Part shown: piece by piece, positions 1 to 9,056 of the stretch
Numbering within the stretch: the stretch's first letter is position 1
How the letters are laid out: each line of letters begins with the position of its first letter
From: Frigoribacterium sp. PvP032
GTDB lineage: Bacteria > Actinomycetota > Actinomycetes > Actinomycetales > Microbacteriaceae
DNA length: 64,000 bases
Assembly (NCBI RefSeq): GCF_017833035.1
Contig: NZ_JAFIBM010000001.1
Span: 1,922,001 to 1,986,000, forward strand
Reading direction: 5' to 3'
The notes under the pieces: model-generated
What the model saw: only the letters and a program-made list of their open reading frames with translations
Told to the model about the DNA's origin: nothing
Database searches by the model: none
Made by a program: the position numbers and the translations under genes

Positions 1-1035
1 CCCGACGACGCCGACCTTGCCGACCTTGCGCGCCACGTCGGGCGACGGAGCCCCCGCGGGCTTCTTCGCCCGCTTCTGCACCAGGTCGAAGGCGTACATG
101 CTGGCGTGGAACTGATCGCCCGACACGAGCTCGGCGAGGGCCTCGTCCTCCGCGGCGAAGCCCGTCGCCCGGTCGGTGTTCCGTGCTGCCTCGAGCAGGT
201 CGAGGGCGACCCAGGGGGAGCGCGCGACCGTGCCGATCTTGGACTCGAGCGACTTGCGGGCGATCGAGATCGCGGCGCCCCACTTCACGGCGCGCTCGAT
301 CTTGCCTGGCACGTTCGGCCGGGCGACCTTCGTGCGACCCGCCACGACGCCGTCGGCCCAGCGGATCGAGTCCTCGAGGAATGCCGCCGGGCCGAACTCG
401 ACGTCGACGATGCCGAGCTCGAGGGCCTGCGCGGCCTTGAGCGTGCGGTTGTTCTTGAGCGGGTTCTCGAGCACGACCTTCAGCGCGTTCTCGATCCCGA
501 TCAGGTTCGGCAGCAGCCAGGCGCCGCCCCAGGCGGGGACGATGCCGAGGAACACCTCGGGCAGGGCGATGGCCGCTGCGGACGAGTCCACCGTGCGGTA
601 GTCGGCGTGCAGGGCGATCTCGAGACCGCCTCCGAGGGCCAGGCCGTTCACGAACACGAACGTCGGGACCCCGGCGTCGTGCAGCTTGCCGAGCGTCGAG
701 TGGCCCAGGCGGGCCAGCTCACGAGCGACGTCGCGGCTCGGGATCTGGCTGACCTTGCTGAGGTCGGCACCTGCCGCCAGGAAGTACGGCTTGCCGGTGA
801 CCGCGATGGCCTGGACCTCGCCGCGGGAGGCGCGGGCCCGGAGGTCGTCCAGGGTCGCGGACAGCTCGACGAGGGTCGCGGGCCCCAGCGTGCTCGGCCG
901 CTTGTGGTCGCGGCCGTTGTCGAGGGTGACGAGGGCGAGGACGCCGCCAGAGGGCAGCGGCACGTCGCGGACGAACGAGTGCGTCACCACCTCGTCGGCG
1001 CTGAGGGCGGTGAGCTGGTCGACTGCGTTGCTCAC
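1..1035 (-). CDS. fadB: FadB-type multienzyme, N-terminal part (enoyl-CoA hydratase, start of 3-hydroxyacyl-CoA dehydrogenase); runs off window
   Basis: Alpha subunit of the fatty-acid beta-oxidation complex; it hydrates enoyl-CoA and oxidises 3-hydroxyacyl-CoA. The visible 345 codons hold a crotonase domain (oxyanion-hole stretch NGLALGGGLEIALHADYR, then LPEVFLGIVPAWGG) and end in VARKVGKVGVVG, the first strand of the NAD-binding Rossmann fold, so roughly half of a 700-residue protein is cut off. The GTG start overlaps the stop of the upstream thiolase (GTGA), so the two are translationally coupled as a fadA-fadB pair. The family call is firm; substrate chain length cannot be told. Confidence 0.93.
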   Translation of the reverse strand, partial: MSNAVDQLTALSADEVVTHSFVRDVPLPSGGVLALVTLDNGRDHKRPSTLGPATLVELSATLDDLRARASRGEVQAIAVTGKPYFLAAGADLSKVSQIPSRDVARELARLGHSTLGKLHDAGVPTFVFVNGLALGGGLEIALHADYRTVDSSAAAIALPEVFLGIVPAWGGAWLLPNLIGIENALKVVLENPLKNNRTLKAAQALELGIVDVEFGPAAFLEDSIRWADGVVAGRTKVARPNVPGKIERAVKWGAAISIARKSLESKIGTVARSPWVALDLLEAARNTDRATGFAAEDEALAELVSGDQFHASMYAFDLVQKRAKKPAGAPSPDVARKVGKVGVVG

Positions 1036-2237
1036 GATCGAGCCGCCTTCCGTGAGTGGTGGGGGTTCTCCCAGATGACGCTGCCGCCCTGGCCGAGGCC
1101 GACGCACATGGCCGTGAGCCCGTAGCGGACCTCCGGGTGCTCTTCGAACTGGCGGGCCAGCTGGATCATCAGGCGGACGCCCGACGACGCGAGCGGGTGG
1201 CCCACGGCGATGGCGCCTCCCCAGGGGTTGACCCGAGGGTCGTCGTCGTCGACGCCGAAGTGGTCGAGCAGCGACAGCACCTGCACGGCGAAGGCCTCGT
1301 TCAGCTCGAACAGGCCGATGTCGTCGATCGTCAGCCCCGCCTTGCGCAGGGCCTTCTCGGTCGAGGGCACCGGGCCGATGCCCATGATCTCGGGCTCGAC
1401 CCCGGCGTAGGCGAAGCTGACGAGGCGCATCTTGACGCCGAGGCCGAGCTCGTCGGCGGCTCCGCGGGAGGCGAGCAGGCTGACGGTCGCACCGTCGTTC
1501 AGCCCCGACGAGTTGCCGGCGGTGACCCGCCCGTGGGGGCGGAACGGCGTGCGCAGCCCGGCCAGCCCCTCCATCGTGGTCTCGGGCCGCGGCGCCTCGT
1601 CGCGCGTCGCGAGGCCCCAGCCCTCTGGCGTCTGCACGGCGACCGGGACGAGGTCGGGCTGGATGTGACCTGCCTCGTAGGCGGCGGCGAGCTTCTGCTG
1701 CGACCGCAGGGCGAAGCGGTCGGAGCGCTCCTTGGTGAGCTGCGGGAACCGGTCGTGGATCCGCTCGGCGGTCGAGCCCATGTTCAGGGCGTCGCCGCTG
1801 ACGAGCTTCTCGGTGAGGAACCGGGGGTTGGGGTCGGCGGCGAAGCCCATCGGGTGCCGGCCCATGTGCTCGACCCCGCCCGCGAGGACGACGTCGTAGG
1901 CGCCGAACGCGATGCCCCCGGCGAGGGTCGTGACGCTGGTCATGGCGCCGGCGCACATCCGGTCGATCGCGAAGCCGGGCACCGACCGGGGCAGCCCCGC
2001 CAGGAGCGCCGTCGTGCGGCCGAGGGTCAGGCCCTGGTCGCCCTGCTGCGTCGTCGCCGCGATCGCGACGTCGTCGACGCGGTCGAGGGGGAGCGACGGG
2101 TTCCGCTCGAGCAGGCCCTTCATGGCCTTCACGACGAGGTCGTCGGCCCTCGTTCCCCAGTACATGCCTTTTTCGCCGGCCCTGCCGAACGGGGTGCGTA
2201 CCCCGTCGACGAAGACCACGTCTGTTCTCTCGGCCAC
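1032..2237 (-). CDS. fadA: Acetyl-CoA C-acyltransferase (thiolase)
   Basis: Thiolase of 401 residues that cleaves 3-ketoacyl-CoA in beta-oxidation. The acylated cysteine is C95 in DRMCAGAMTS. The C-terminal catalytic parts are present: the histidine of GGAIAVGHPLASSG and the cysteine of MCVGLGQGGSV. The GTG start is preceded by GGAGG at 7-8 bases. It is followed by the FadB-type gene with a 4-base overlap, so the products probably form one complex. Length is normal for the degradative thiolase subfamily. Confidence 0.96.
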   Translation of the reverse strand: MAERTDVVFVDGVRTPFGRAGEKGMYWGTRADDLVVKAMKGLLERNPSLPLDRVDDVAIAATTQQGDQGLTLGRTTALLAGLPRSVPGFAIDRMCAGAMTSVTTLAGGIAFGAYDVVLAGGVEHMGRHPMGFAADPNPRFLTEKLVSGDALNMGSTAERIHDRFPQLTKERSDRFALRSQQKLAAAYEAGHIQPDLVPVAVQTPEGWGLATRDEAPRPETTMEGLAGLRTPFRPHGRVTAGNSSGLNDGATVSLLASRGAADELGLGVKMRLVSFAYAGVEPEIMGIGPVPSTEKALRKAGLTIDDIGLFELNEAFAVQVLSLLDHFGVDDDDPRVNPWGGAIAVGHPLASSGVRLMIQLARQFEEHPEVRYGLTAMCVGLGQGGSVIWENPHHSRKAARS

Positions 2238-2309
2238 AGTGCCTCCAGTGCTCGGAACTGCTCCGATCCTAGGGAGGGCCCTGCTGCGGGGAGAATCCTT
2301 CGCGGATTG

Positions 2310-3626
2310 CTACGAAGCGTCGACGGGGTCGCTCTCGGGCTCTTGGTGGGCGTCGACAAACGCCTCCGCAAGCCGCTCGGCGACGGCGTCCACCTGCCAC
2401 GGGCGCGCGCCGAGCTCGACGAGCGACGCTGCGAGGGTCTCGGTGTCGAACGGGATCGGCGGCTCCCAGCAGAGGCGCCGCAGCAGCTCGGGAGTGAGGA
2501 GGTTCTCGACGGGCAGGTCGAGTCCCTCGGCGATCTCGGCCACCGCAGGGCGTGCGTGCCGGAGGCGCGCGTCGGCCATCGGGTTCTTGTCGGCCCAGCT
2601 GCGGGGAGGCGGCAGGGTGTCGCCCGCCGGGCCACGGGAGGAGGGCAGGTCGCGAGTCGTCATCCCGCGCTCGATCGCGGCCCACCAGCGGTCGAGCTCG
2701 CTGCGGCTGGCGCGGCCGACGAACTCCTTCACCCCGGCGAGGGCGCGCTTGTCGGCGGGCTGTGCCTTGGTCGCGGCGACGAGCGACTGATCGGGCACCA
2801 GGCGGCCGGCTGCCGTGTCGACCTGACGCGCGTACTCGTCGCGGGCCAGCCAGAGCTCGCGGGCGACCGCGAGCGACCGGGCGCCGCGCACGGTGTGCAG
2901 GCCCGTCAGGCGGCGCCAGGGCTCGGCCTTGGCCGGCTTGGCCTCGCGGGCGACGGTCGCGGCGAACTCCTGACGCGCGATCTCGAGCTTGCCGTCGCGC
3001 TCGAGCAGCGCGGCCATCTCGTCGCGGAGGTCGACGAGGAGCTCGACGTCGAGGGCGGCGTAGACGAGCCAGCTCTGCGGCAGGGGCCGGGTCGACCAGT
3101 CGGCGGCCGAGTGCTCCTTGGCGAGGTGGACGCCGAGCAGCTGCTCGACCACGGCGCCGAGACCGACCTTCGGCAGGCCCGCGAGGCGCGCGCCGAGCTC
3201 CGTGTCGAAGACGAGGTCGGGGTCGAGGCCGACCTCGCGCAGGCACGCCAGGTCCTGGCTGGCGGCGTGCAGCACCCACTCCTCGTGGCCGATGACGGCC
3301 TGCAGCTCGTCGAACGAGCCGATGGCCGGAGGGTCGAAGAGGAACACCCCGCTGCCGCGGCGGAACACCTGGATGAGGTAGGCACGCTGCGAGTACCGGT
3401 AGCCGGACGCGCGCTCGGCGTCGATCGAGACGGGCCCGTGCCCCGCGGCGATCGACTCGACGGCCTCGAGGTAGGCCTCGCGGTCGGCGATGACGTGCAC
3501 CTCGCCGTGCACCGAGTCGGCGGTCGCGGCGCGCGGCGCGATCGTCTCCGGCGCGACCGTGACGGCGGGGGAGGAGGGTGCCGACGACTCGTCGGCGGGG
3601 GATGACTCGGGTGTGGGGGCGCTCAT
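2310..3626 (-). CDS. rnd: Ribonuclease D-type 3'-5' exonuclease with HRDC domain
   Basis: Predicted 3'-5' exoribonuclease of the DEDDy family, 438 residues. A disordered Ser/Pro/Ala-rich N-terminus of about 40 residues precedes the exonuclease domain, which shows DAERASGYRYSQ (DxE), HAASQDLACL and the YAALDVELL tyrosine-aspartate motif. An HRDC-like helical domain follows (LHTVRGARSLAVARELWLARD). The ATG start was chosen because it lies 20 bases after the DUF3000 stop and just before the Ser/Pro-rich segment; the frame stays open further upstream but there overlaps DUF3000. Gene order DUF3000-rnd is common in actinobacteria. Confidence 0.92.
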   Translation of the reverse strand: MSAPTPESSPADESSAPSSPAVTVAPETIAPRAATADSVHGEVHVIADREAYLEAVESIAAGHGPVSIDAERASGYRYSQRAYLIQVFRRGSGVFLFDPPAIGSFDELQAVIGHEEWVLHAASQDLACLREVGLDPDLVFDTELGARLAGLPKVGLGAVVEQLLGVHLAKEHSAADWSTRPLPQSWLVYAALDVELLVDLRDEMAALLERDGKLEIARQEFAATVAREAKPAKAEPWRRLTGLHTVRGARSLAVARELWLARDEYARQVDTAAGRLVPDQSLVAATKAQPADKRALAGVKEFVGRASRSELDRWWAAIERGMTTRDLPSSRGPAGDTLPPPRSWADKNPMADARLRHARPAVAEIAEGLDLPVENLLTPELLRRLCWEPPIPFDTETLAASLVELGARPWQVDAVAERLAEAFVDAHQEPESDPVDAS

Positions 3627-3646
3627 GTCTCCGTCGTTCCGGGGGG

Positions 3647-4240
3647 TCAGTCGCGGCCCACGCGACGCGAGGCGAGGAGCGTGACGCCCTCGACGGTCGG
3701 CGGCAGGCCCGCGAGGGTGCAGATCAGCTCGCTCCACGCGGCGACGTGGGGGGCGAGGTCGGTGCTGGTGGGGGTCCACGAGGCGCGCAGCTCGAGCTGG
3801 GCCCCGTCGCCCTGGGCGGCGAGCTCGCCGTAGCCGGACGAGAGCACCTTCGTGGCGGTGCCCGACGCGGAGTGCCGGGAGGCGCCTCCTGCGTCGAGCG
3901 AGTCGACGAGCCAGGACCACGCGACGTCGGCGACGAAGGGGTCGAGGGCGAGGTCGGTCTCGAGGGGCGCCTGCGCGAAGCAGACGACGCGGAACACGCC
4001 GCCCCACGCCTCGGGCGCGCTCTCGTCGTACAGCAGGACGAAGCGCCCCGTGCCGAGCTCGGCGTCGGCCCTGCCTGACGCGCCCACCACGTCGCCGGCG
4101 AGGGCGAGGGCGTACGGGGCCAGTCCGCCGGGGGCGGGGATCTCGGACACGGCGAGGTCGTCTCGGGAGAGAGCCTCGCGGACGGCGGCCGACGCGGCGG
4201 CGAACGCGGCCGGTACCGGCGGCGAGGAGGTGTCGGACAC
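3647..4240 (-). CDS. DUF3000 family protein
   Basis: Conserved actinobacterial protein of 197 residues and unknown function. It resembles DUF3000 proteins, including ALSRDDLAVSEIPAPGGLAPYALALAGDV and the central RFVLLYDESAPEAWGG. No signal peptide, membrane helix or catalytic motif is evident. It starts at GTG (SDTSSPPVP) and sits directly upstream of the ribonuclease D gene with 20 bases between them, so they are probably cotranscribed. The divergent hydrolase begins 90 bases away. Confidence 0.85.
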   Translation of the reverse strand: MSDTSSPPVPAAFAAASAAVREALSRDDLAVSEIPAPGGLAPYALALAGDVVGASGRADAELGTGRFVLLYDESAPEAWGGVFRVVCFAQAPLETDLALDPFVADVAWSWLVDSLDAGGASRHSASGTATKVLSSGYGELAAQGDGAQLELRASWTPTSTDLAPHVAAWSELICTLAGLPPTVEGVTLLASRRVGRD

Positions 4241-4330
4241 CTCAGCAGACTAGGCTCCCACCCGGCTCACAGCCGAGCGGCACGCCGCAGGTGCCCGCCG
4301 GCTCGTGCCCTCGACCGACCGGAGGTCTCG

Positions 4331-5566
4331 TTGTCCCGTCGCACACGCCCTCGCCGCACGCCGGCTGCCGTCGCCGGCCTCGTCGTGTCGATCTCCGTCG
4401 GCGGCACGGTCGTCGCCGCGTCCCTCGCCCTGGCCGCCGGCGCCGTCACGATGGCCAGGAAGGTCGTCACGCCGGCTCGTCGGCGGCCCGACGACGTCCG
4501 CGTGCTCGGGCACGACCCCGCCGCCGCGACGGTGACACTCGCGGCGAACGCCGACACGCGCCTCCCCGGCCGCTACAGCTTCTGGTTCGACCACGGCAGG
4601 GGCCACGCCCGCCTCGGCGAGGTCGTCGAGGAGCAGCGCGGCCGGGTCGTGCGCCGCGTCGAGGTGGTCGACGAGGGCGACCTCGCCACGGCCAGGGCAG
4701 GCCGGATCGGCGGCTGGCTCTGGCGGTCGCCGCTCGACGCCGGGCTCGCGGTCGAGGACGTCGAGGTCGGGACGCCCGTCGGCCCGGCACCGGCCTGGCT
4801 CGTGCCGGGCCCCGAGGGCACCGACGGGCCCTGGATGATCGGCGTGCACGGGCGCGGCGTGACCCGGGCCGAGACGGTGCGCGCGGCGCCGGTGTTCCAC
4901 CGTGCGGGGCTGACCTCGCTGCTCGTGTCGTACCGCAACGACACCGAGGCACCCCGCTCGCCCGACGGCCGGTACGCGCTCGGCGACGCGGAGTGGACCG
5001 ACGTCGAGGCCGCGATGGGCTGGGCCGTCGAGCACGGCGCGACGTCGATCGTGCTGATGGGCTGGTCGATGGGCGGCGCCACCGTGCTGCAGGCGGTGAC
5101 CCGGGCCGAGCACCGCGACCGCGTCGTCGGGGTCGTGCTCGAGTCGCCCGTCGTCGACTGGCGCACCACGCTCCGCTACCAGGGCGCCGCCATGCGCGTG
5201 CCGCGGGTCGTGCAGGAACTGGCGATGCGCCTCCTGCAGTCGTCTCGGACCTCGTGGCTCAGCGGCCGGGCCGAGCCCGTCGACCTCGACCGGCTCGACC
5301 TGGTCGAGCAGGCCGGCCTCCTGCACGTGCCCGTGCTGGTGCTGCACAGCGACGACGACGGGTTCGTGCCGTCGACCGCGTCGCACGCCCTCGCTGCCGC
5401 ACGGCCGGACATCGTGCAGCTCGAGGTGTTCTCGGTCGCACGTCACACGAAGATCTGGAACTACGACCCCGAGCGCTTCGAGGCGGTCATCGCCGAGTGG
5501 CTGGGCCGTCTGCCACGAGCCAGCGCGCGTACAGGGCGCTCTGGTCGTCCAGCATCAGCTGGCTGA
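4331..5566 (+). CDS. Alpha/beta hydrolase with N-terminal membrane anchor
   Basis: Predicted membrane-anchored or exported serine hydrolase of 411 residues. A basic start and one hydrophobic segment at about residues 12-40 (VAGLVVSISVGGTVVAASLALAAGAV) give an anchor or uncleaved signal. The nucleophile elbow is GWSMGG with S246; an acid in LHSDDDGFVP and a histidine in VARHTKIW complete a plausible triad. It starts at TTG, with GGAGG seven bases upstream. The 3' end overlaps the convergent reductase gene by 80 bases. The substrate is unknown. Confidence 0.85.
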   Translation: MSRRTRPRRTPAAVAGLVVSISVGGTVVAASLALAAGAVTMARKVVTPARRRPDDVRVLGHDPAAATVTLAANADTRLPGRYSFWFDHGRGHARLGEVVEEQRGRVVRRVEVVDEGDLATARAGRIGGWLWRSPLDAGLAVEDVEVGTPVGPAPAWLVPGPEGTDGPWMIGVHGRGVTRAETVRAAPVFHRAGLTSLLVSYRNDTEAPRSPDGRYALGDAEWTDVEAAMGWAVEHGATSIVLMGWSMGGATVLQAVTRAEHRDRVVGVVLESPVVDWRTTLRYQGAAMRVPRVVQELAMRLLQSSRTSWLSGRAEPVDLDRLDLVEQAGLLHVPVLVLHSDDDGFVPSTASHALAAARPDIVQLEVFSVARHTKIWNYDPERFEAVIAEWLGRLPRASARTGRSGRPASAG

Positions 5567-6254
5567 GCGAGAGCCGCGACGGGTCGAAGCGCTCCCGGCC
5601 GAAGACGGGCAGCCCGCTGCCGATGACGACGGGCGAGGTCGACAGGCAGAGCTCGTCGACCAGGCCGTCGTGCAGGAGCTGCCCGGCGAGCGACGGGCCG
5701 CCCTCGCAGACGAGGGAGCGCAGGCCGTGGCCGCGAAGGCGGTCGACGAGCGTCGAGGGGGCGACCACCCCGTCGACGTCCTCGACGACGAGCACGGTCG
5801 CTCGGGCCGCGACCTCGGGGCCGAGGGTCTCCGTGACGCGGTCGACCGCCGAGGCTGGACAGACGACGACGACACGGTCGGCGCGCTCGGGGTCCATCCG
5901 GTGCCCGCTGAGGTCGCCGCTGGCCGTGAGCACGGCGAGCTGGGCCGACCTGGGCACCCGGTAGCCCTCTGCCCTGACGCTCGCGGCGCCCACGAGCACG
6001 CCGTCGGCCAGGTCGCGGATGGCGGCAAGCACGGCGCGGTCGTCAGCGTTGCTCAGCGTGTCGGAGGTGCCGTCCTCGCCCGCCGCGTCGCCGCTGACGG
6101 CCGCGATCAGGTTGAGGCGCAGCCAGTCGGCCGCAGGAGGCGCGTAGAGCTCGCGCAGACGCGCCCGCCCCTCGTCGGTGTCCGCCTCCACGACGGTGCC
6201 GTTGCCTGCCCCGCCATCAGGTGCCGGTGCCGGGTGCAGCACCCGTAGAGTCAC
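5487..6254 (-). CDS. Pyrimidine reductase family protein (RibD C-terminal domain)
   Basis: Protein of 255 residues with the dihydrofolate-reductase-like fold of the RibD C-terminal domain: LRLNLIAAVSGD, DRAVLAAIRDLADGVLVGAASVRAEGY and CEGGPSLAGQLLHDGLVDELCLSTSPV. Family members use NADPH to reduce a ribosylamino-pyrimidine in riboflavin synthesis, but the deaminase domain of true RibD is absent, so the exact substrate is open. Its GTG overlaps the SufE stop as GTGA. The 3' end runs 80 bases into the convergent hydrolase gene. Confidence 0.85.
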   Translation of the reverse strand: MTLRVLHPAPAPDGGAGNGTVVEADTDEGRARLRELYAPPAADWLRLNLIAAVSGDAAGEDGTSDTLSNADDRAVLAAIRDLADGVLVGAASVRAEGYRVPRSAQLAVLTASGDLSGHRMDPERADRVVVVCPASAVDRVTETLGPEVAARATVLVVEDVDGVVAPSTLVDRLRGHGLRSLVCEGGPSLAGQLLHDGLVDELCLSTSPVVIGSGLPVFGRERFDPSRLSLSQLMLDDQSALYARWLVADGPATRR

Positions 6255-6700
6255 GCCGCCGACTTCTCTCGGACCTGGCGCTTCGCCCTGGCGAGCAGCG
6301 CGGTCATGCCCCGCACGCGGAGCGGGCTGACCGCCACGCCGAGGCCGATGGTCTGCGGGTAGTCGTCGGGGACGTCGTCGAGCACCTCGCGCACCGACAG
6401 GCCGCTCAGCCCCTGGGCGAGGATCGAGGCGAAGCCGCGGGTGGTGGGAGCCTCTCGAGGAGCCGTCGCGTGCATCGTCACGATGCCGTCGGACACCTCG
6501 ACGAAGATGAACACGGGGGACTGGCACTCCTCGACCCGCTCGAGCAGGTCGGGGTGCCCCTCGTACTCTGCGGGGAGCGGAGGCAGCTCGTTCGAGAACT
6601 CCAGCAAGAGCTGCAGCCTGTCCCTCACGTCGAGGGCGAGGAAGTCCTCACGGGTCTCGGCGAGGACGCGGGGGAGCGCCGTGGGCTCGGAGGCCGACAC
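6251..6700 (-). CDS. sufE: SufE-family sulfur acceptor protein
   Basis: Protein of 149 residues that in this family accepts persulfide sulfur from a cysteine desulfurase and passes it to Fe-S cluster assembly. The acceptor cysteine is C59 in VEECQSPVFIFVE, the hallmark SufE motif. The GTG start lies five bases after the sulfurtransferase stop. Both flanking genes are close enough for one operon (sulfurtransferase-sufE-reductase). The desulfurase partner is not adjacent; a SufS/SufU pair lies 32 kb away. Confidence 0.92.
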   Translation of the reverse strand: MSASEPTALPRVLAETREDFLALDVRDRLQLLLEFSNELPPLPAEYEGHPDLLERVEECQSPVFIFVEVSDGIVTMHATAPREAPTTRGFASILAQGLSGLSVREVLDDVPDDYPQTIGLGVAVSPLRVRGMTALLARAKRQVREKSAA

Positions 6701-6705
6701 CGCGC

Positions 6706-7605
6706 TCAGCGTCCCGGGACCGTGCCGGGCTCGACGCCCTGCACGATCGGCACGCGCACCGCGCTGCCCCACTCGGTCCACGAGCCGTCGTAGTTGCGGA
6801 CGTTCTCGAACCCCATCAGGTGGTGCAGCACGAACCAGGTGTGGCTCGACCGCTCGCCGATGCGGCAGTACGCGACGACGTCGTCCCCGTCGGAGAGGCC
6901 GGCGCCGTCACGGTAGATCGCGTCGAGCTCGCCGAGGCTGCGGAAACGGCCGTCCTCGGCCGCCGCCCTGCCCCACGGCACGTTCTGCGCCGACGGGATG
7001 TGGCCGGCGCGGAGGGCGCCCTCCTCGGGGTAGGCCGGCGCGGTGGTCCGCTCGCCCGAGTACTCCTCGGGGGAGCGGACGTCGATCAGCGGCGAGCCGA
7101 GGTGCGCGAGCACGTCGTCCTTGTAGGCGCGGATGCGGCTGTCGTCGCGCTCGACGACGGGGTAGTCGGTGGCGACCGGCTCGGGAGCGTCGGTCGTGTA
7201 CTCACGGCCCTCCGCCTCCCACGCCGCTCGTCCGCCGTCGAGCAGGCGCACGTCGTCGTGGCCGAAGAGCGAGAAGACCCACAGGGCGTAGGCGGCCCAC
7301 CAGTTGTTCTTGTCGCCGTAGATGACGACGGTGCTGTCGCGGGCGATGCCGCTGCGCGACATCAGGGCGGCGAACGCCTCGCCGTCGACGTAGTCGCGCT
7401 GCACGGGGTCGTTCAGGTCGAGGTGCCAGTCGATCTTGACGGCGCCCGCGATGTGGCCGGTGTCCCAGAGGAGCACGTCCTCGTCGGACTCGACGACCAC
7501 GAGGCCGGGCGTGCCCAGGTGCTGCTGCAGCCAGTCGGTGCTGACGAGGCGCTCGGGATGGGCGTACTCGCTGAACCGTGCGGACGTGTCGTGCTCGACG
7601 ACCAT
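6706..7605 (-). CDS. sseA: Sulfurtransferase, tandem rhodanese (thiosulfate/3-mercaptopyruvate type)
   Basis: Two rhodanese domains in 299 residues. The N-terminal domain (about residues 15-140) is inactive-like; the C-terminal domain (about 155-285) carries the active loop [11 protein letters not shown] with C247. CRxGERS is typical of thiosulfate sulfurtransferases of the CysA/SseA type. Start ATG follows a strong AGGAGG at 7613-7619. It is cotranscribed with sufE downstream, which suggests persulfide delivery, although the physiological donor is not shown by the sequence. The gene symbol is provisional. Confidence 0.92.
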   Translation of the reverse strand: MVVEHDTSARFSEYAHPERLVSTDWLQQHLGTPGLVVVESDEDVLLWDTGHIAGAVKIDWHLDLNDPVQRDYVDGEAFAALMSRSGIARDSTVVIYGDKNNWWAAYALWVFSLFGHDDVRLLDGGRAAWEAEGREYTTDAPEPVATDYPVVERDDSRIRAYKDDVLAHLGSPLIDVRSPEEYSGERTTAPAYPEEGALRAGHIPSAQNVPWGRAAAEDGRFRSLGELDAIYRDGAGLSDGDDVVAYCRIGERSSHTWFVLHHLMGFENVRNYDGSWTEWGSAVRVPIVQGVEPGTVPGR

Positions 7606-7793
7606 TGCTGTACCTCCTGGGTCGGCCCCGTGGGGCTGGGCGGTGCTGTGGGGGCGGCGGATAGGATCGCCGCGCGGCCCCGTCGAGGCTACGCACCCTC
7701 GGTGTGCCCCGGCCGGGTCCCTCTGACTCTGACACAGATCGCGTCCCGGACATTCCCGCGGGCGCCCGTCCCGACGCCTGCGAGGTCGCACCG

Positions 7794-8810
7794 ATGTCCA
7801 CCGATCCCCTCCGCACCGTCGTGTCGCTCGTCGACCGGGCCCCGACCATCACGGGCGCCGAGATCGTGGCCGAGCTCGTGCCGCCGCGCCAGTTCGCCGA
7901 GGCGTCGCTCGAGAACTACCGGCCCGACGACGCGTTCCCGTCGCAGGCGGAGGCCGTCGAGGCCGTCGCCTCGTTCTGGGCCGCCGCCGAGCGCCCGGCC
8001 CGGCGCGGGCTGTTCCGACGTCGTCCCGACACGCAGGAGGCGCCTCCCGGCCTCTACCTCGACGGCGGCTTCGGCGTCGGCAAGACGCACCTGCTGGCCG
8101 CGGCGTACAACCGCGCGGCAGGCCGGCGCTACTTCGGCACCTTCATCGAGTACACGGCCCTCGTCGGTGCGGTCGGCTACGCGGGGGCCGCGAAGCAGCT
8201 CGAGGGCGCGGCGCTGGTCTGCATCGACGAGTTCGAGCTCGACGACCCGGGCGACACGATGATGATGACCCGCCTGCTGGGCGACCTCGCCGACGCGGGC
8301 ACCCGCATCGCGGCGACCTCGAACACGCCCCCCGGCGCTCTCGGCGAGGGGCGCTTCGCCGCCGCGGACTTCCTCCGCGAGATCCAGGGCCTGTCCGACC
8401 GGTTCCGCACCCTCCGGATCGACGGGAACGACTACCGGCGCCGAGAGGTCGAGGCGAGGGCGCACGTCGTCGACGACCTGGACGCGGCCGTCGCCGCGGT
8501 CGCGGGCACCGCCTCCCTCGACGACTTCGGCGCTGCCGTGCAGCACCTCTCGACCGTGCACCCGAGCCGCTACGTCAAGCTCATCGACGGCCTCGACGCC
8601 GTCGGGCTGCGCGACGTCACACCGTTCACCAGCCAGACCGACGCCCTGCGGTTCGTCGCGTTCGTCGACCGCCTCTACGACGCCCAGGTGCGGGTGCTCG
8701 CGACCGGGACGCCCCTCGACGAGGTGTTCAGCGACGAGATGCTCGCGGGCGGCTACCGCAAGAAGTACCTCCGCGCGACGTCGCGGCTCGTGGCGCTGAC
8801 GTCCTCCTAG
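7794..8810 (+). CDS. zapE: Cell division protein ZapE / AFG1-family ATPase
   Basis: P-loop ATPase of 338 residues. Walker A is GGFGVGKTH at residues 91-99, Walker B is LVCIDEFEL near 140, and a sensor follows in IAATSNTPP. The [15 protein letters not shown] and FEL signatures separate AFG1/ZapE from other AAA proteins. In E. coli ZapE acts at the Z-ring; in actinobacteria its role is less clear. I chose the ATG at 7794, with a weak GAGG upstream; the frame is open for 30 more codons. It is divergent from the sulfurtransferase. Confidence 0.9.
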   Translation: MSTDPLRTVVSLVDRAPTITGAEIVAELVPPRQFAEASLENYRPDDAFPSQAEAVEAVASFWAAAERPARRGLFRRRPDTQEAPPGLYLDGGFGVGKTHLLAAAYNRAAGRRYFGTFIEYTALVGAVGYAGAAKQLEGAALVCIDEFELDDPGDTMMMTRLLGDLADAGTRIAATSNTPPGALGEGRFAAADFLREIQGLSDRFRTLRIDGNDYRRREVEARAHVVDDLDAAVAAVAGTASLDDFGAAVQHLSTVHPSRYVKLIDGLDAVGLRDVTPFTSQTDALRFVAFVDRLYDAQVRVLATGTPLDEVFSDEMLAGGYRKKYLRATSRLVALTSS

Positions 8811-8901
8811 TCCTCTCCAGCCCTCTCCGGGCACTCGCAGGGCGCGGTCCCTGCCGTCCCGGAGCCTCGGGAAACGCGTTGTTCACACGGGGCCTGATCC
8901 T

Positions 8902-8939
8902 GTTACATCGCCGAAACACGGGTGCACACGGTCCGAAAT
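8902..8939 (+). promoter_or_regulatory. GlnR-type operator upstream of amt
   Basis: Four five-base half-sites lie at constant six-base spacing: GTTAC (8902-8906), GAAAC (8913-8917), GCACA (8924-8928) and GAAAT (8935-8939). The first pair fits exactly the gTnAC-n6-GaAAC pattern known for the actinobacterial nitrogen regulator GlnR, and the second pair repeats it with mismatches. It is 118 bases ahead of the ammonium transporter start, where an activator or repressor site would be expected. Regulator identity is inferred. Confidence 0.6.
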
Positions 8940-9056
8940 GCGGCGCCGCGACACTGGGGACCGCACCGCCCGAGCCCCGTGCTCACAGCCCGCTCACCCT
9001 CGCGGACGGGTCGGGCCCGGTGCGCCCCTGGCTCCCGAACTCGAGAGGTACCACCC

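Noticed and set aside
1056-3605. Very long open plus-strand frame (about 850 codons) opposite fadA and rnd
   Set aside because: It is antisense to two clear genes, is extremely rich in Arg, Gly, Val and Glu, and has no motif or ribosome binding site; such frames are expected at 72% G+C.
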